A stretch of DNA of 15,438 nucleotides from an uncultured Porphyromonadaceae bacterium (GTDB lineage: Bacteria; Bacteroidota; Bacteroidia; Bacteroidales; Barnesiellaceae_A). The stretch lies in assembly GCA_900542255.1 (NCBI GenBank), contig UQMR01000052.1, positions 1 to 15,438 on the forward strand, read 5' to 3'. The translations under genes were made by a program, and so were the position numbers. The notes beneath the pieces were generated by a model. The model ran no database searches and was not told where the DNA came from. It saw nothing but the letters and a program-made list of their open reading frames with translations. Within the stretch, counting starts at the first letter, position 1. Every line of letters starts with the position of its first letter. Of this stretch, positions 6,381-14,537 are shown piece after piece.

Positions 6381-8885
6381 ATGAATATGAAAGAGAAACT
6401 GAGAAAAGCATTGCCCTATATTGCTTCGGTATTATTTTTTATAGTTATATCATACGCCTATTTTACCCCCGATATATTCGAGGGGAAAGTATTGTTCCAG
6501 AACGATATACAGCAAGGTATCGCTTTGGGCGAAGAGGCGAGAGCCTTTAAGGAGGCTACCGGTGAAACCTCGCGGTGGACAAACTCTGCATTCTCGGGAA
6601 TGCCCACGTTCCAGATTTCGCCCTCCTATTCATCCTATCCCATAGTACGGTTTCTCGACCATTTGTACAGCCTGTGGATGGCAACCCCGGCCTCGTACGT
6701 ATTTATCATGCTGACAGGCTTTTTCATCTTTATGCTGGCAATGGGTGTCAGGTGGCATTATGCCGTGATAGGAGCCATAGCGTATGCCTTCTCTTCCTAC
6801 TTTTTCATTATTATAGAAGCCGGACATATCTGGAAGTTTATCACGCTGGCCTACATACCGCCTACGTTGGCCGGTATCGTACTTGCCTACAAGGGCCGGT
6901 ATTGGCTGGGCGGAAGCATAGCAGCGCTCTTCGCCATGTTGCAGATAGCCTCTAACCACATACAGATGACATACTATTTCCTCTTTGTCATCGTAGCCTT
7001 GGTGATAGCCTATGCTGTCATATTGTGGCGACAAAAGGAGATGCCCCGCTTCTGGAAAGCAAGCGGTGTGCTTGCTGTGGCGGCACTGCTTGCCGTAGGT
7101 GCCAACCTGCCCAACTTATACCACACGCAGAAGTATAGCAAGGAGACGATGCGTGGGGGACACTCGGAGTTGACCTCTGAGAATAAAACCGACGGAAATA
7201 CGTCCGACGGCCTCAACAAAGACTATATCACCCAATGGAGTTATGGCAAGATGGAGACATTCTCGCTGCTGATACCCAATGTAAAGGGTGGGGCATCGGG
7301 CATGTTGTCTTCGCAAAAGGCTGCGGTAGATGCCGCTCCGGCACAGGTGCGGCCCTATCTTTCGCAAGTAAACAGCTATTGGGGCGACCAACCCGGTACT
7401 TCGGGACCCGTATATGCCGGGGCTATAATATGTATGCTCTTTATCTTGGGGTGCATCACGGTGAAGTCGCCGGTGAAGTGGGCTCTGGTAGCTGCAACCG
7501 TATTGTCGATACTCTTGTCGTGGGGTAAGAACTTCATGCCTCTGACCGAATGGTTTATCGACTATTTCCCGATGTATAACAAGTTCCGTACAGTATCGAG
7601 CTTCCTGGTCGTAGCCGAGTTCTGTATGCCTGTCTTGGCCGTGTTGGCCTTGAAGCAGCTGATAGAGAATCCCGAGAGTAGCCGTCGCCCCTTCTATATA
7701 GCCGCCGGCATTACGGGAGGCATAGCCCTTGTGGCCTATATATTCCCCGGCTTGTTCGGTCCTTTTACAAGCATCTACGAAGACCAGATGATAGGAAACG
7801 ACTCGGCCCTGATGCAACTCTTTGCAGGTATAGAAGAGGCTCGCAAAGCGGTCTTTACTGCCGATGCGTTGCGCACATTGCTCTTTGTCGTGGCAGCAAG
7901 TGTGGCAATATGGCTCTATTTGCAGAAGAAATTGTCTTCGCGCTGGACCCTCTTGCTCGTGGGGGCTCTTGTGTTGGTCGATATGGGGTTGGTCAACAAG
8001 CGCTATCTCAACAGCGATTGTTTCGTCGAGAGCCGCCGCATGAGCAATCCTTTCCCGATGACCGAGGCCGACCGCCTCATCCTGCAAGACCCCGACCCCA
8101 ATTATCGGGTATTTAATCTGGCCTCCCCTTCGGGACCGTTCAACGATGCACGCACATCATACTATCACAAGTCGATAGGCGGATACCATGCAGCCAAGTT
8201 GACCCGTTATCAGGATTTGATAGACCGTCAGCTCTCGAATATGAATCCCGAGGTGATAAATATGCTCAATACCAAGTACTATATTGTGCCGAGCCAGGAT
8301 GGCACGACCTTGCAGGTTGTGCCCAACCCCGATGCCTTGGGTAACGCATGGTTTGTCGATGAGGTATTGTGGGTAGAGAATGCCGATGCCGAAATGAAGG
8401 CGCTCGATACCTTCGAGGCTGCGCGTACGGCGGTGGTCGACAAGCAATTCAAGAATCAGATAGATGAGGCTGCCGTGCATGCAACCCCCGGTGATACCAT
8501 CATGCTGACAGAATATAAGCCCAACGAATTGCGTTATATAAGTCGCACGGCACAGCCTCGTGTAGCAATCTTCTCGGAAGTCTATTTCCCGTGGGGATGG
8601 CAGGCAAGCATCGACGGCAATCCGGTAGAGATAGCGCGTGCCGATTATGTGCTGCGCGCCCTTACCGTACCGGCCGGCCATCACGAAATCGTATTCCGTT
8701 TCGAGCCCGGCTCCATTGCCGTTACCGAGGGCATCTCGTTCGCTTCGATAGCCATTATCTTGCTCTCGCTGATAGGTGCGGCAGTATATGCGCTGGCGGT
8801 AAATAAAAAGAATAATACACCCTCTGCTACACTCGGGCAGCAAACGCTGTTGCGTGCTGTAAAAGCTCAAAAGATTCAGAAATAA
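6381..8885 (+). CDS. YfhO-family polytopic membrane protein
   Basis: An 834-residue protein of the YfhO family, which has a GT-C-like membrane architecture. B. subtilis YfhO takes part in glycosylating cell-wall polymer, but Bacteroidota members are poorly characterised. A first helix spans about residues 11-28, followed by FQNDIQQG with D42 in the position of the typical first-loop acidic residue of GT-C enzymes. Helices cluster at about 105-245 and 345-455, with more near 503-545. Soluble, probably periplasmic segments lie at about 245-345 and 550-785; the latter ends in a beta-rich part containing YFPWGWQASIDG. A last helix is near 790-812. A lipid-linked-sugar glycosyltransferase role is inferred from fold alone. 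An alternative start is the ATG at 6387. The next gene starts 1 nt after the stop. Confidence 0.85.
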   Translation: MNMKEKLRKALPYIASVLFFIVISYAYFTPDIFEGKVLFQNDIQQGIALGEEARAFKEATGETSRWTNSAFSGMPTFQISPSYSSYPIVRFLDHLYSLWMATPASYVFIMLTGFFIFMLAMGVRWHYAVIGAIAYAFSSYFFIIIEAGHIWKFITLAYIPPTLAGIVLAYKGRYWLGGSIAALFAMLQIASNHIQMTYYFLFVIVALVIAYAVILWRQKEMPRFWKASGVLAVAALLAVGANLPNLYHTQKYSKETMRGGHSELTSENKTDGNTSDGLNKDYITQWSYGKMETFSLLIPNVKGGASGMLSSQKAAVDAAPAQVRPYLSQVNSYWGDQPGTSGPVYAGAIICMLFILGCITVKSPVKWALVAATVLSILLSWGKNFMPLTEWFIDYFPMYNKFRTVSSFLVVAEFCMPVLAVLALKQLIENPESSRRPFYIAAGITGGIALVAYIFPGLFGPFTSIYEDQMIGNDSALMQLFAGIEEARKAVFTADALRTLLFVVAASVAIWLYLQKKLSSRWTLLLVGALVLVDMGLVNKRYLNSDCFVESRRMSNPFPMTEADRLILQDPDPNYRVFNLASPSGPFNDARTSYYHKSIGGYHAAKLTRYQDLIDRQLSNMNPEVINMLNTKYYIVPSQDGTTLQVVPNPDALGNAWFVDEVLWVENADAEMKALDTFEAARTAVVDKQFKNQIDEAAVHATPGDTIMLTEYKPNELRYISRTAQPRVAIFSEVYFPWGWQASIDGNPVEIARADYVLRALTVPAGHHEIVFRFEPGSIAVTEGISFASIAIILLSLIGAAVYALAVNKKNNTPSATLGQQTLLRAVKAQKIQK

Positions 8886-8886
8886 A

Positions 8887-9579
8887 ATGAGTACCGGCAA
8901 AAGACCCCGTATAAAGAGCTGGACACGGATGTGGCAACGCCGGGGATTCGGCGTGCACTCTCCTTATGCCTATCGCCTCATCACCGAGGTGTTGCGGGAA
9001 ACGGCACGCTTTTATGCCTATGACGAGATACAAAACATATTGAAGAACTCGTCGAGTCAGACGGCCGATTATAAGGTAAAGAAAAAACGCGGCCGGTTGC
9101 TGTTCAGGATAGTCAACCGCTACCAGCCCCAACAAATTTTAGAAATAGGTTCCTCGGGAGGCATCACCACACTATACATGCAACGTGCATGCAGCAGGGC
9201 TGCCATTACAATCTTGGAGCCCCGGCCGTCCCGTGTCGAGAATACCCGCCAATGGCTGGCCGAGCGCAAGTGTGTTGCCGACGTCGTTGGCATAGAGACA
9301 TGGAAAGAGGGTATAAAAGCCTATTTGCAGAAGACCGATAGGCCCTTTATCCTTGTCAATCACATGCAACCATATATGTACGAGGGCCTTTCAGAGGCGT
9401 TGCAAGAGGCGTTGCATCCCTATGCCGTGGTCATCGTGGCCGATATAGGATATAAGACGCCGCGCAGATTGTGGTGCAGTCTGATAAGCGATGCAAGGGT
9501 ACGTGTGTCGATGGATATGAAACACAGCGGGTTGTTGCTGTGCAATCCCAAGTTGAACAAGCAGAATTATTATATTTAG
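8887..9579 (+). CDS. Divergent class I SAM-dependent methyltransferase-like protein
   Basis: A 230-residue Rossmann-type methyltransferase homologue. GFGVHSPYAYR (20-30) is typical of a Bacteroidota family of this type, and motif I is ILEIGSSGGITTLYM (84-98), so the SAM-binding glycine-rich loop is present. Where relatives that I recall have a DGNH-like stretch and a DDIHW-like stretch, this protein has VNHMQ (157-161) and ADIGYK (185-190), so catalytic or metal-binding acidic residues look altered. Substrate unknown. It starts 1 nt after the stop of the YfhO-family gene, so the two are almost certainly cotranscribed and translationally coupled, suggesting a shared envelope or glycan role. 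Its stop overlaps the stop of convergent ribF by 4 nt and no terminator lies between them. Confidence 0.8.
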   Translation: MSTGKRPRIKSWTRMWQRRGFGVHSPYAYRLITEVLRETARFYAYDEIQNILKNSSSQTADYKVKKKRGRLLFRIVNRYQPQQILEIGSSGGITTLYMQRACSRAAITILEPRPSRVENTRQWLAERKCVADVVGIETWKEGIKAYLQKTDRPFILVNHMQPYMYEGLSEALQEALHPYAVVIVADIGYKTPRRLWCSLISDARVRVSMDMKHSGLLLCNPKLNKQNYYI

Positions 9580-10514
9580 AGATTGGCATTCTCCTGTGCA
9601 AGGATGCGTCGTGCCTCATGGGCATCATGCACAAGGTGAGTGCGCAACTCATCGAGAGAGTCGTATTTGCGTTCGTCGCGTATATAGTCTACCAGGGCGA
9701 TAGTAATCTCCTGGCCGTAAAGATTGCCGCTGAAATCAAACAGATGAGCCTCGACCGAGAGCCTGTGGTCGCCCTCGATGGTAGGCCGGTATCCTATATT
9801 CATCATGCCGTTATAGCGCGTACCGTCGGGCAGGGTGGCCGTTACGGCATAGACACCTACCGGTGGCAAGAGTTTGTTGTGCCCGGCAAATTGGATATTG
9901 GCCGTAGGAAATCCCAATGAGCGGCCTATGTGCTGCCCGTCGACAACACACCCCGAGAGCGGGAAGCGGTACCCGAGCATGAGGTTGGCTTTGGCTACCT
10001 CGCGCTGCATCAGAGCCTCCCTGATGGCCGATGACGATACGGTATAGCCCTCTATCAGGAAGGGCGAGGCTTGTATCACCTCTATCCCGAATTCTTGGCC
10101 GTATGCCTTGTATTCGTTGATACCGTCGCTCCGATTGTGCCCAAACCGGTGGTCGTAGCCGATAACCAGTCCCTTCAAGGCATATTTCTCGGCGAGCAGG
10201 GCGAGGAAGTCATGGGCCGACAGACTCGCTATTTCGGGAGTGAAATCAAATACGATGGCATTGTCGAGTCCTGCGGATTCGAGCAGACGCATCCTTTCGT
10301 CGAACGTAGAGAGCAACGGTATGTGTGTCTCGGGATGCAGTATCTCACGAGGATGTTCCCTGAATGTAATTACGGCCGAACTGCTGCCTATGGTGTGTGA
10401 TTTCTCGCGCACGATATCTATGAGCGAGCGATGCCCGAGATGCACGCCGTCAAACATGCCTATGGCGGCAAAGAGCGGTCTCTCTATTTCTTGTGGGCGA
10501 TAAATGATATTCAT
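9576..10514 (-). CDS. ribF: Bifunctional riboflavin kinase / FAD synthetase
   Basis: RibF phosphorylates riboflavin to FMN and adenylylates FMN to FAD in the cytoplasm. The 312-residue length is normal. The N-terminal nucleotidyltransferase domain has GMFDGVHLGH (19-28), YDHRFGHNR (120-128) and SSSAIR (160-165). The C-terminal kinase domain has GRSLGFPTANI (197-207) and VEAHLFDF (244-251) with the likely catalytic glutamate E245. Both activities look intact. It lies 24 nt downstream of the HAD phosphatase gene and shares that promoter. Its TAA overlaps the TAG of the convergent methyltransferase gene in the 4-base TTAG. No FMN riboswitch is visible upstream. Confidence 0.96.
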   Translation of the reverse strand: MNIIYRPQEIERPLFAAIGMFDGVHLGHRSLIDIVREKSHTIGSSSAVITFREHPREILHPETHIPLLSTFDERMRLLESAGLDNAIVFDFTPEIASLSAHDFLALLAEKYALKGLVIGYDHRFGHNRSDGINEYKAYGQEFGIEVIQASPFLIEGYTVSSSAIREALMQREVAKANLMLGYRFPLSGCVVDGQHIGRSLGFPTANIQFAGHNKLLPPVGVYAVTATLPDGTRYNGMMNIGYRPTIEGDHRLSVEAHLFDFSGNLYGQEITIALVDYIRDERKYDSLDELRTHLVHDAHEARRILAQENANL

Positions 10515-10538
10515 AGGGCAGAGGGCAAAGGAAAAGGG

Positions 10539-11171
10539 TCAGTGCAAGTCGAATATAGCGGTATAGTCCTTATAAGGTTGTGCCCAATAGGTCTTGAAGC
10601 CCATTTGGGCAGCAACGTCGAGATTGGCCTGCGAGTCGTCCAGAAACAGTGTTTCGCCGGGAACAATCCCGCTCTGGTCTATGACAGCCTGGAAGCATCG
10701 GGGGTCGGGCTTGGAAATCCCCAGTTTGTAGGAGAGGAAGATTTGGTCGAAGTAGTCATGCATCGTAAGCCCTTCGAGGGTAAAGAGCTTGGGTATCTCG
10801 CTCTCAAACATGATGGCGTTGGTATTCGACAGCATTATCACCTTGTAGTGTTCGCGCAGGCGGCGGAGCATTTGCAGTTTATAGAGAGGGATGCCTACCA
10901 GAAATTGGTTATAGGCATGGTCTATGGCCTCATCGGTAATATCAAGCCCGGTAATTTGTCGTATTTGGTCATGGAATTGTGCCGGCGATATGCGGCCTTC
11001 GTCCAATTCGAGGAAGAGGCCTTGCTGGTGGGAGTTGTCCAAGGTGTTGCCTATCTGCTCGCACCCGATTGCCTTGAAAGCCTCTATGACGTGCTGGCGG
11101 TTGAGGTCTATGATGACGCCGCCAAGGTCGAACATTATATTTTTTATGCCGTTCATCAAATTGGAATCCAT
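10539..11171 (-). CDS. HAD-superfamily phosphatase (YihX-like, subfamily IA)
   Basis: A 210-residue haloacid-dehalogenase-type hydrolase. Motif I is MFDLGGVIIDL (13-23), with nucleophile D15 and the DxG form that replaces the second aspartate, as in E. coli YihX (FDLGNV), a sugar-phosphate phosphatase. Motif II is MLSNT, motif III lies in KLGISKPDP and motif IV in FLDDSQAN. A helical cap lies between motifs I and II. Likely substrates are small phosphoesters, and specificity cannot be read from sequence. The promoter ends about 25 nt upstream of 11171, which supports this start; the ATG at 11156 is an alternative, and the open frame beyond the promoter is not coding. Its position 24 nt before ribF hints at a flavin-related substrate. 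Confidence 0.88.
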   Translation of the reverse strand: MDSNLMNGIKNIMFDLGGVIIDLNRQHVIEAFKAIGCEQIGNTLDNSHQQGLFLELDEGRISPAQFHDQIRQITGLDITDEAIDHAYNQFLVGIPLYKLQMLRRLREHYKVIMLSNTNAIMFESEIPKLFTLEGLTMHDYFDQIFLSYKLGISKPDPRCFQAVIDQSGIVPGETLFLDDSQANLDVAAQMGFKTYWAQPYKDYTAIFDLH

Positions 11172-11196
11172 AACGTCTGTTGTTTGAAATTTGATG

Positions 11197-11228
11197 CAAA
11201 GATAGTGAAACCGAGGGCAAAATGCAAA
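11197..11228 (-). promoter_or_regulatory. Bacteroidota-type promoter for the HAD-ribF operon
   Basis: On the minus strand TTTG (11228-11225) is followed after exactly 20 nt by TATCTTTGC (11204-11196), a full match to both promoter halves. The predicted start near 11192 gives a 20-nt A-rich leader before the ATG at 11171. The promoter lies between the ATPase stop (11314) and the HAD gene, so HAD-ribF can be expressed apart from the importer operon. Confidence 0.85.
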
Positions 11229-11313
11229 GTTCGCTTTGGCAATTTGCCTCCATGGGTCACTATATCGGTCGGTAAGAGATGCTTGCGACTGTGGTTGCCG
11301 GAGAGGGTGCGGC

Positions 11314-12336
11314 TCACTCCCCCGGGCGTTTGAGGAAGAGGGTGAGCTCCTCGAAAGAGGTAAAGGCGATTTGTGCCGCGCCGTTGTCCCATACAATATC
11401 GTGGGGAGAGGCGATGCGCAGCAGGGCGGGCGTGCAGTTCTCTTCGGCCGTTATGTTGGCCGTATATCCGTTGCGGTTCAGCATATTGACACTCCAATGC
11501 AGCAAAGTGTCGTCGGGACAAATGACATTGACAAGGCGTTGGCGTGTCACGGTGGGGTAGAAAGAGCCGTGCAGCGGGTCGAAATGGATGGCTGCGTGCG
11601 GGAAGAGCCGGTCGAAGGCTCCGTTGAGGATGAGGTCCTCCGTCACGCCCGTTTGCAGTCCGTATTCCCGGGACAGGAGCCACAGCCTGTCGCCCAATAC
11701 CAAGGCTTGCTCTATATCGTGAGTAGAGAGGAGTATGGCGCGGTTTTGTTCGGCGGCGATGCCGTGAAGCAGCGACATGATTTCTATGCGGCTCACCACA
11801 TCGAGAAAAGCCGTGGGCTCGTCCAGTATGACGATGGGACACTCTTGCGCCAGAGCCTTTGCAATCATTACCTTTTGCCGTTCGCCGTCGGAGAGCGACG
11901 CCATGTAGTCATGCGTTTTTGCCGCAATCCCGCAAGCCGCGAGGGCATTGCGTACAATCGCATCGTCGGCGTCAGAGAGACGGCCGAAGAAGCCGGTGTG
12001 AGGCTGTCGCCCCAATGCCGCCACTTCGTAGGCCGTAAGCCCTCCAATCGACGTGCGGTCGGTAAGTACGACACCTATGAGGTGCGAGAGGTCGCGTTTG
12101 CCTATCTCATCCAAGGGTTTCCCGTCGACGGTAATGGTGCCGCCCAGCGGAGGCTGAAATCCCGACAGCGTACGCAACAGCGTCGATTTCCCGGCTCCGT
12201 TGGCCCCGAGCAGGCACGTAAGTTCCCCGCGATACAGGGCAATATCGAGCCCTCTTTGTATGCCGATGTTGCCCGCCTTTCCCGAGCGGTAACCGATGTC
12301 GAGGCTTTGAGCCGATATGGCGGGGGTGCGTCTCAT
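11314..12336 (-). CDS. ABC importer ATPase, FecE/BtuD type
   Basis: The ATPase of an iron-siderophore/heme/cobalamin-type importer, acting on the cytoplasmic face of the permease encoded just upstream. Of 340 residues, about 1-250 form the nucleotide-binding domain: Walker A GANGAGKST (44-52), signature LSDGERQK (148-155), Walker B VILDEP (169-174), D-loop FLD (177-179) and switch H206 in STHD. The Q-loop position reads VVLTDR (89-94), without the usual glutamine. Residues about 250-340 are a C-terminal extension not found in the roughly 255-residue FecE or BtuD; its function is unknown. The ATG overlaps the permease TGA (ATGA). No clear terminator follows before the HAD-ribF promoter. Confidence 0.93.
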   Translation of the reverse strand: MRRTPAISAQSLDIGYRSGKAGNIGIQRGLDIALYRGELTCLLGANGAGKSTLLRTLSGFQPPLGGTITVDGKPLDEIGKRDLSHLIGVVLTDRTSIGGLTAYEVAALGRQPHTGFFGRLSDADDAIVRNALAACGIAAKTHDYMASLSDGERQKVMIAKALAQECPIVILDEPTAFLDVVSRIEIMSLLHGIAAEQNRAILLSTHDIEQALVLGDRLWLLSREYGLQTGVTEDLILNGAFDRLFPHAAIHFDPLHGSFYPTVTRQRLVNVICPDDTLLHWSVNMLNRNGYTANITAEENCTPALLRIASPHDIVWDNGAAQIAFTSFEELTLFLKRPGE

Positions 12337-13379
12337 CCGTTGAAATAGTTGATTTTCCTCTGGTTTACAATAACGTATATAATGACCGGCGCGCCTATGA
12401 CCGGTGTAACGGCGTTGATAGGTATAATACCCTCAGACGGCAAGGTGCTCACTATATTGCATAAGAGCAATACCGCTGCCCCGCACAGCATGGTGACGGG
12501 CAGTAGGCGGTTGTGGTTGCTGCTGCGCAACAACAACCGGGCGATGTGCGGTACAGAGAGCCCGATAAAAGCCACCGGTCCGCAGTATGCCGTTACGGTG
12601 GCCGTGAGCAATCCGGTAGAGAGAAGCAGCAGGTTGCGCGTCATCTTTATGTTGATGCCTAAATTCTCTGCATATCGTGCTCCCAAAAGCATCGCGTTGA
12701 GAGGCTTTACCAGCAATGCCGAGATAAAGAGACCGGCCAGTGACAGCGAGGCGAATAGCGGCAGCTGCTGCAATGTGACGTTGCCCAAGTTTCCCAACCC
12801 CCACATGGTGTAGGCATGCACTTGTTGCGATGTCGCAAAGAAATTGAGCAGCGAGATAAGCGACGAAGCAAGATAGCCCACCATGATGCCTATGATGAGC
12901 AGCATGAGATTGTCGCGTACAAAGGTCGAGAAGAAGAGTATGACGGCCATAATGGTGGTAGCGCCTACAAATGCGCCGCCTACCGCAGCAATACCGCCCG
13001 GCATCCCGTTGGCAAGATTGAGCATGTTGCTTGCCAGCATGACGACGGCGACGCCCAGCGAAGCTCCCGTATCGATACCGAGTATAGAGGGCCCTGCCAG
13101 CGGGTTGTTGAAAACGGTTTGCAGCAGCAAGCCGGCAACGGCGAGCGCTGCGCCGGCCAGAAGGGCCGTGACGGCTTGCGGCAGCCGCGACTCCATGATG
13201 ATATACCGCCAGCTTTCGACACCGGCATCCTCTCCCCACAGAATGTGCCACACCTCTTGTGGCGGAATCGATACCGACCCTACGAACAGGTTGGCAACCC
13301 ACAATCCTATGACAACTACTGCAAGGAGTGATATCAGCAGGGAGCCATTGCGGCTATGAGAGGCTGGTGTGCGATTCAT
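12333..13379 (-). CDS. ABC importer permease, FecCD/BtuC family
   Basis: A 348-residue inner-membrane permease of the FecCD/BtuC family, which forms a homodimeric pore with about ten helices per subunit. Visible family features are RLPQAVTALLAGAALAVAG (65-83), NNPLAGPSILGI (91-102), the conserved loop GPVAFIGLSVPHIARLL (277-293) that contacts the ATPase, and a C-terminal GAPVIIYVI (329-337). The start at 13379 (MNRTPASHSR, then the first helix from about residue 14) overlaps the stop of the binding-protein gene as ATGA. The longer open frame to 13625 lies inside that upstream gene and is not real. The substrate class is a metal chelate, heme or corrinoid; sequence alone does not separate these. 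Confidence 0.94.
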   Translation of the reverse strand: MNRTPASHSRNGSLLISLLAVVVIGLWVANLFVGSVSIPPQEVWHILWGEDAGVESWRYIIMESRLPQAVTALLAGAALAVAGLLLQTVFNNPLAGPSILGIDTGASLGVAVVMLASNMLNLANGMPGGIAAVGGAFVGATTIMAVILFFSTFVRDNLMLLIIGIMVGYLASSLISLLNFFATSQQVHAYTMWGLGNLGNVTLQQLPLFASLSLAGLFISALLVKPLNAMLLGARYAENLGINIKMTRNLLLLSTGLLTATVTAYCGPVAFIGLSVPHIARLLLRSSNHNRLLPVTMLCGAAVLLLCNIVSTLPSEGIIPINAVTPVIGAPVIIYVIVNQRKINYFNG

Positions 13380-14530
13380 TCTGATGACAAGGGGTGGAAA
13401 TAGTAGGGGGTATAAGCGCCGAAAAGTTCGGGGTGGAAGATGGCGGCAAAGTCTTGCAGCAATCTGTCGGGGTGGAAAGGCGTCTCTTCGTAATAGGGGC
13501 ACTTGTCGGAATTGCAGGCAAAGATGCGCCGTTCTGCAAAGGCCTTGAAGTGTCGGTAAGGAGCATATTCGGCCGCGAGGTCGGCGTAGGTCATCTTGTC
13601 GGGCGCATTGTATTTGATAAACCAAAAATCGGCATTCCTGCCCTTTTCCAGTACGTTTTCAAAAGAGAGCGGCATGGAGCCTACGTCGTTATTGTCGTGC
13701 CACGGGTATGAGCCGCCGGCATCGGCAAAGAGAGTTGCCATGTAGCTTTTTCCCCCGGGCATATACCATACGGCACCCGTGCGACGTTCGCTGATGACCG
13801 AAGGCCTGTCAGATACTGTGGCAATGCGCTCTTTTACATCGGTATATGCTTTTTCTACGGTGTAGAACAGGGAGTCGGCTTGTGCGGCGCATCCATACAG
13901 AAGCCCGAAGAGGCGCATCCACTCGGCGCGGCCCAATGGCGAAGTCTCCAAGTAGTCGGCACACTCTATGACGGGAATACCGGTTTTCTGCAATCGGCCG
14001 TAGCCGCTGTTTTCGTATGGAGAGAGGAGTATCGCCTCGGGTTGCATGGCAAGGATACGTTCCATATCGGGTGTGAGGGAGCTGCCTGCATCGACGAGCC
14101 TGCCTTCGCGCAATCGTTTTTGCAGCGAGTCGCTATAAATATACCTGCTGTCGCATACCCCGCCTATGGCATCGCCTTTGCCTAACTCTTGCAGCAAGCT
14201 GCAATGCACCGACGAGAATACGAGCGTGTTTTCAAGAGGGACGCGCACCACACTCCCCTGAGGAAGACGCTCGGGTAGGGCGCTGTCTTTGTGTACGAGA
14301 ATATATCTCTCCAAGAGGCGGGTTGTATCCCACGGGTCGGTCAGCTCGGCGCAGATATAGCCGTCGCCTTGCGAGAGCTTGAAGCCGCGGGCATACTTCA
14401 CGGGCAATAGTTGTTGTGCGGTATCGTCACCCTTGCCCTCTTCGCTCTTGCGGGCCGAGCAGCCGCCGGTGGCGGCAAGCATAGATATTGCCGCGGCAAA
14501 GATGGCAAGACGTAAGGCTAATCTCTTCAT
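13376..14530 (-). CDS. Periplasmic-binding lipoprotein of an iron/heme/B12-type ABC importer
   Basis: A 384-residue lipoprotein with a signal peptide and lipobox ending in AATGGC, C24 being lipidated. The residues after it (SARKSEE) do not form a clear surface-export signal, so it probably lies in the periplasm. The body looks like a FecB/BtuF-type binding protein of two lobes joined by a helix. VPLENTLVFSSVHCSLLQEL (97-116) begins lobe 1, with AMQPEAILLSPYE at 151-163. MPGGKSYMATLFADAGG (257-273) lies in lobe 2. The C-terminal helix carries FHPDRLLQDFAAIFHP. It should capture the ligand delivered through an outer-membrane receptor not in this window. It starts 7 nt after the DUF5715 gene; upstream ATGs lie inside that gene and precede the signal peptide. 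Confidence 0.9.
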   Translation of the reverse strand: MKRLALRLAIFAAAISMLAATGGCSARKSEEGKGDDTAQQLLPVKYARGFKLSQGDGYICAELTDPWDTTRLLERYILVHKDSALPERLPQGSVVRVPLENTLVFSSVHCSLLQELGKGDAIGGVCDSRYIYSDSLQKRLREGRLVDAGSSLTPDMERILAMQPEAILLSPYENSGYGRLQKTGIPVIECADYLETSPLGRAEWMRLFGLLYGCAAQADSLFYTVEKAYTDVKERIATVSDRPSVISERRTGAVWYMPGGKSYMATLFADAGGSYPWHDNNDVGSMPLSFENVLEKGRNADFWFIKYNAPDKMTYADLAAEYAPYRHFKAFAERRIFACNSDKCPYYEETPFHPDRLLQDFAAIFHPELFGAYTPYYFHPLSSE

Positions 14531-14537
14531 ATCGGTT

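Noticed and set aside
7116..8087. A 323-codon open frame antisense to the YfhO-family gene
   Set aside because: Shadow of a clear membrane protein gene. The translation is not hydrophobic or motif-bearing.
10515..11313. FMN riboswitch upstream of ribF or the HAD gene
   Set aside because: The HAD leader is only about 20 nt and the HAD-ribF gap 24 nt, too short for the FMN aptamer, and none of its conserved elements is seen.
11172..11396. N-terminal extension of the HAD phosphatase by 75 codons
   Set aside because: It would run through the consensus promoter at 11197-11228 and into the ATPase gene. The HAD motif I begins correctly near the shorter start.
11236..12348. Long plus-strand frames over the ATPase and HAD genes
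   Set aside because: They are antisense shadows of genes with intact ATPase and phosphatase motifs.
13380..13625. N-terminal extension of the permease by 82 codons
   Set aside because: It lies wholly within the binding-protein gene in another frame. The ATGA overlap at 13376-13379 gives a natural start.
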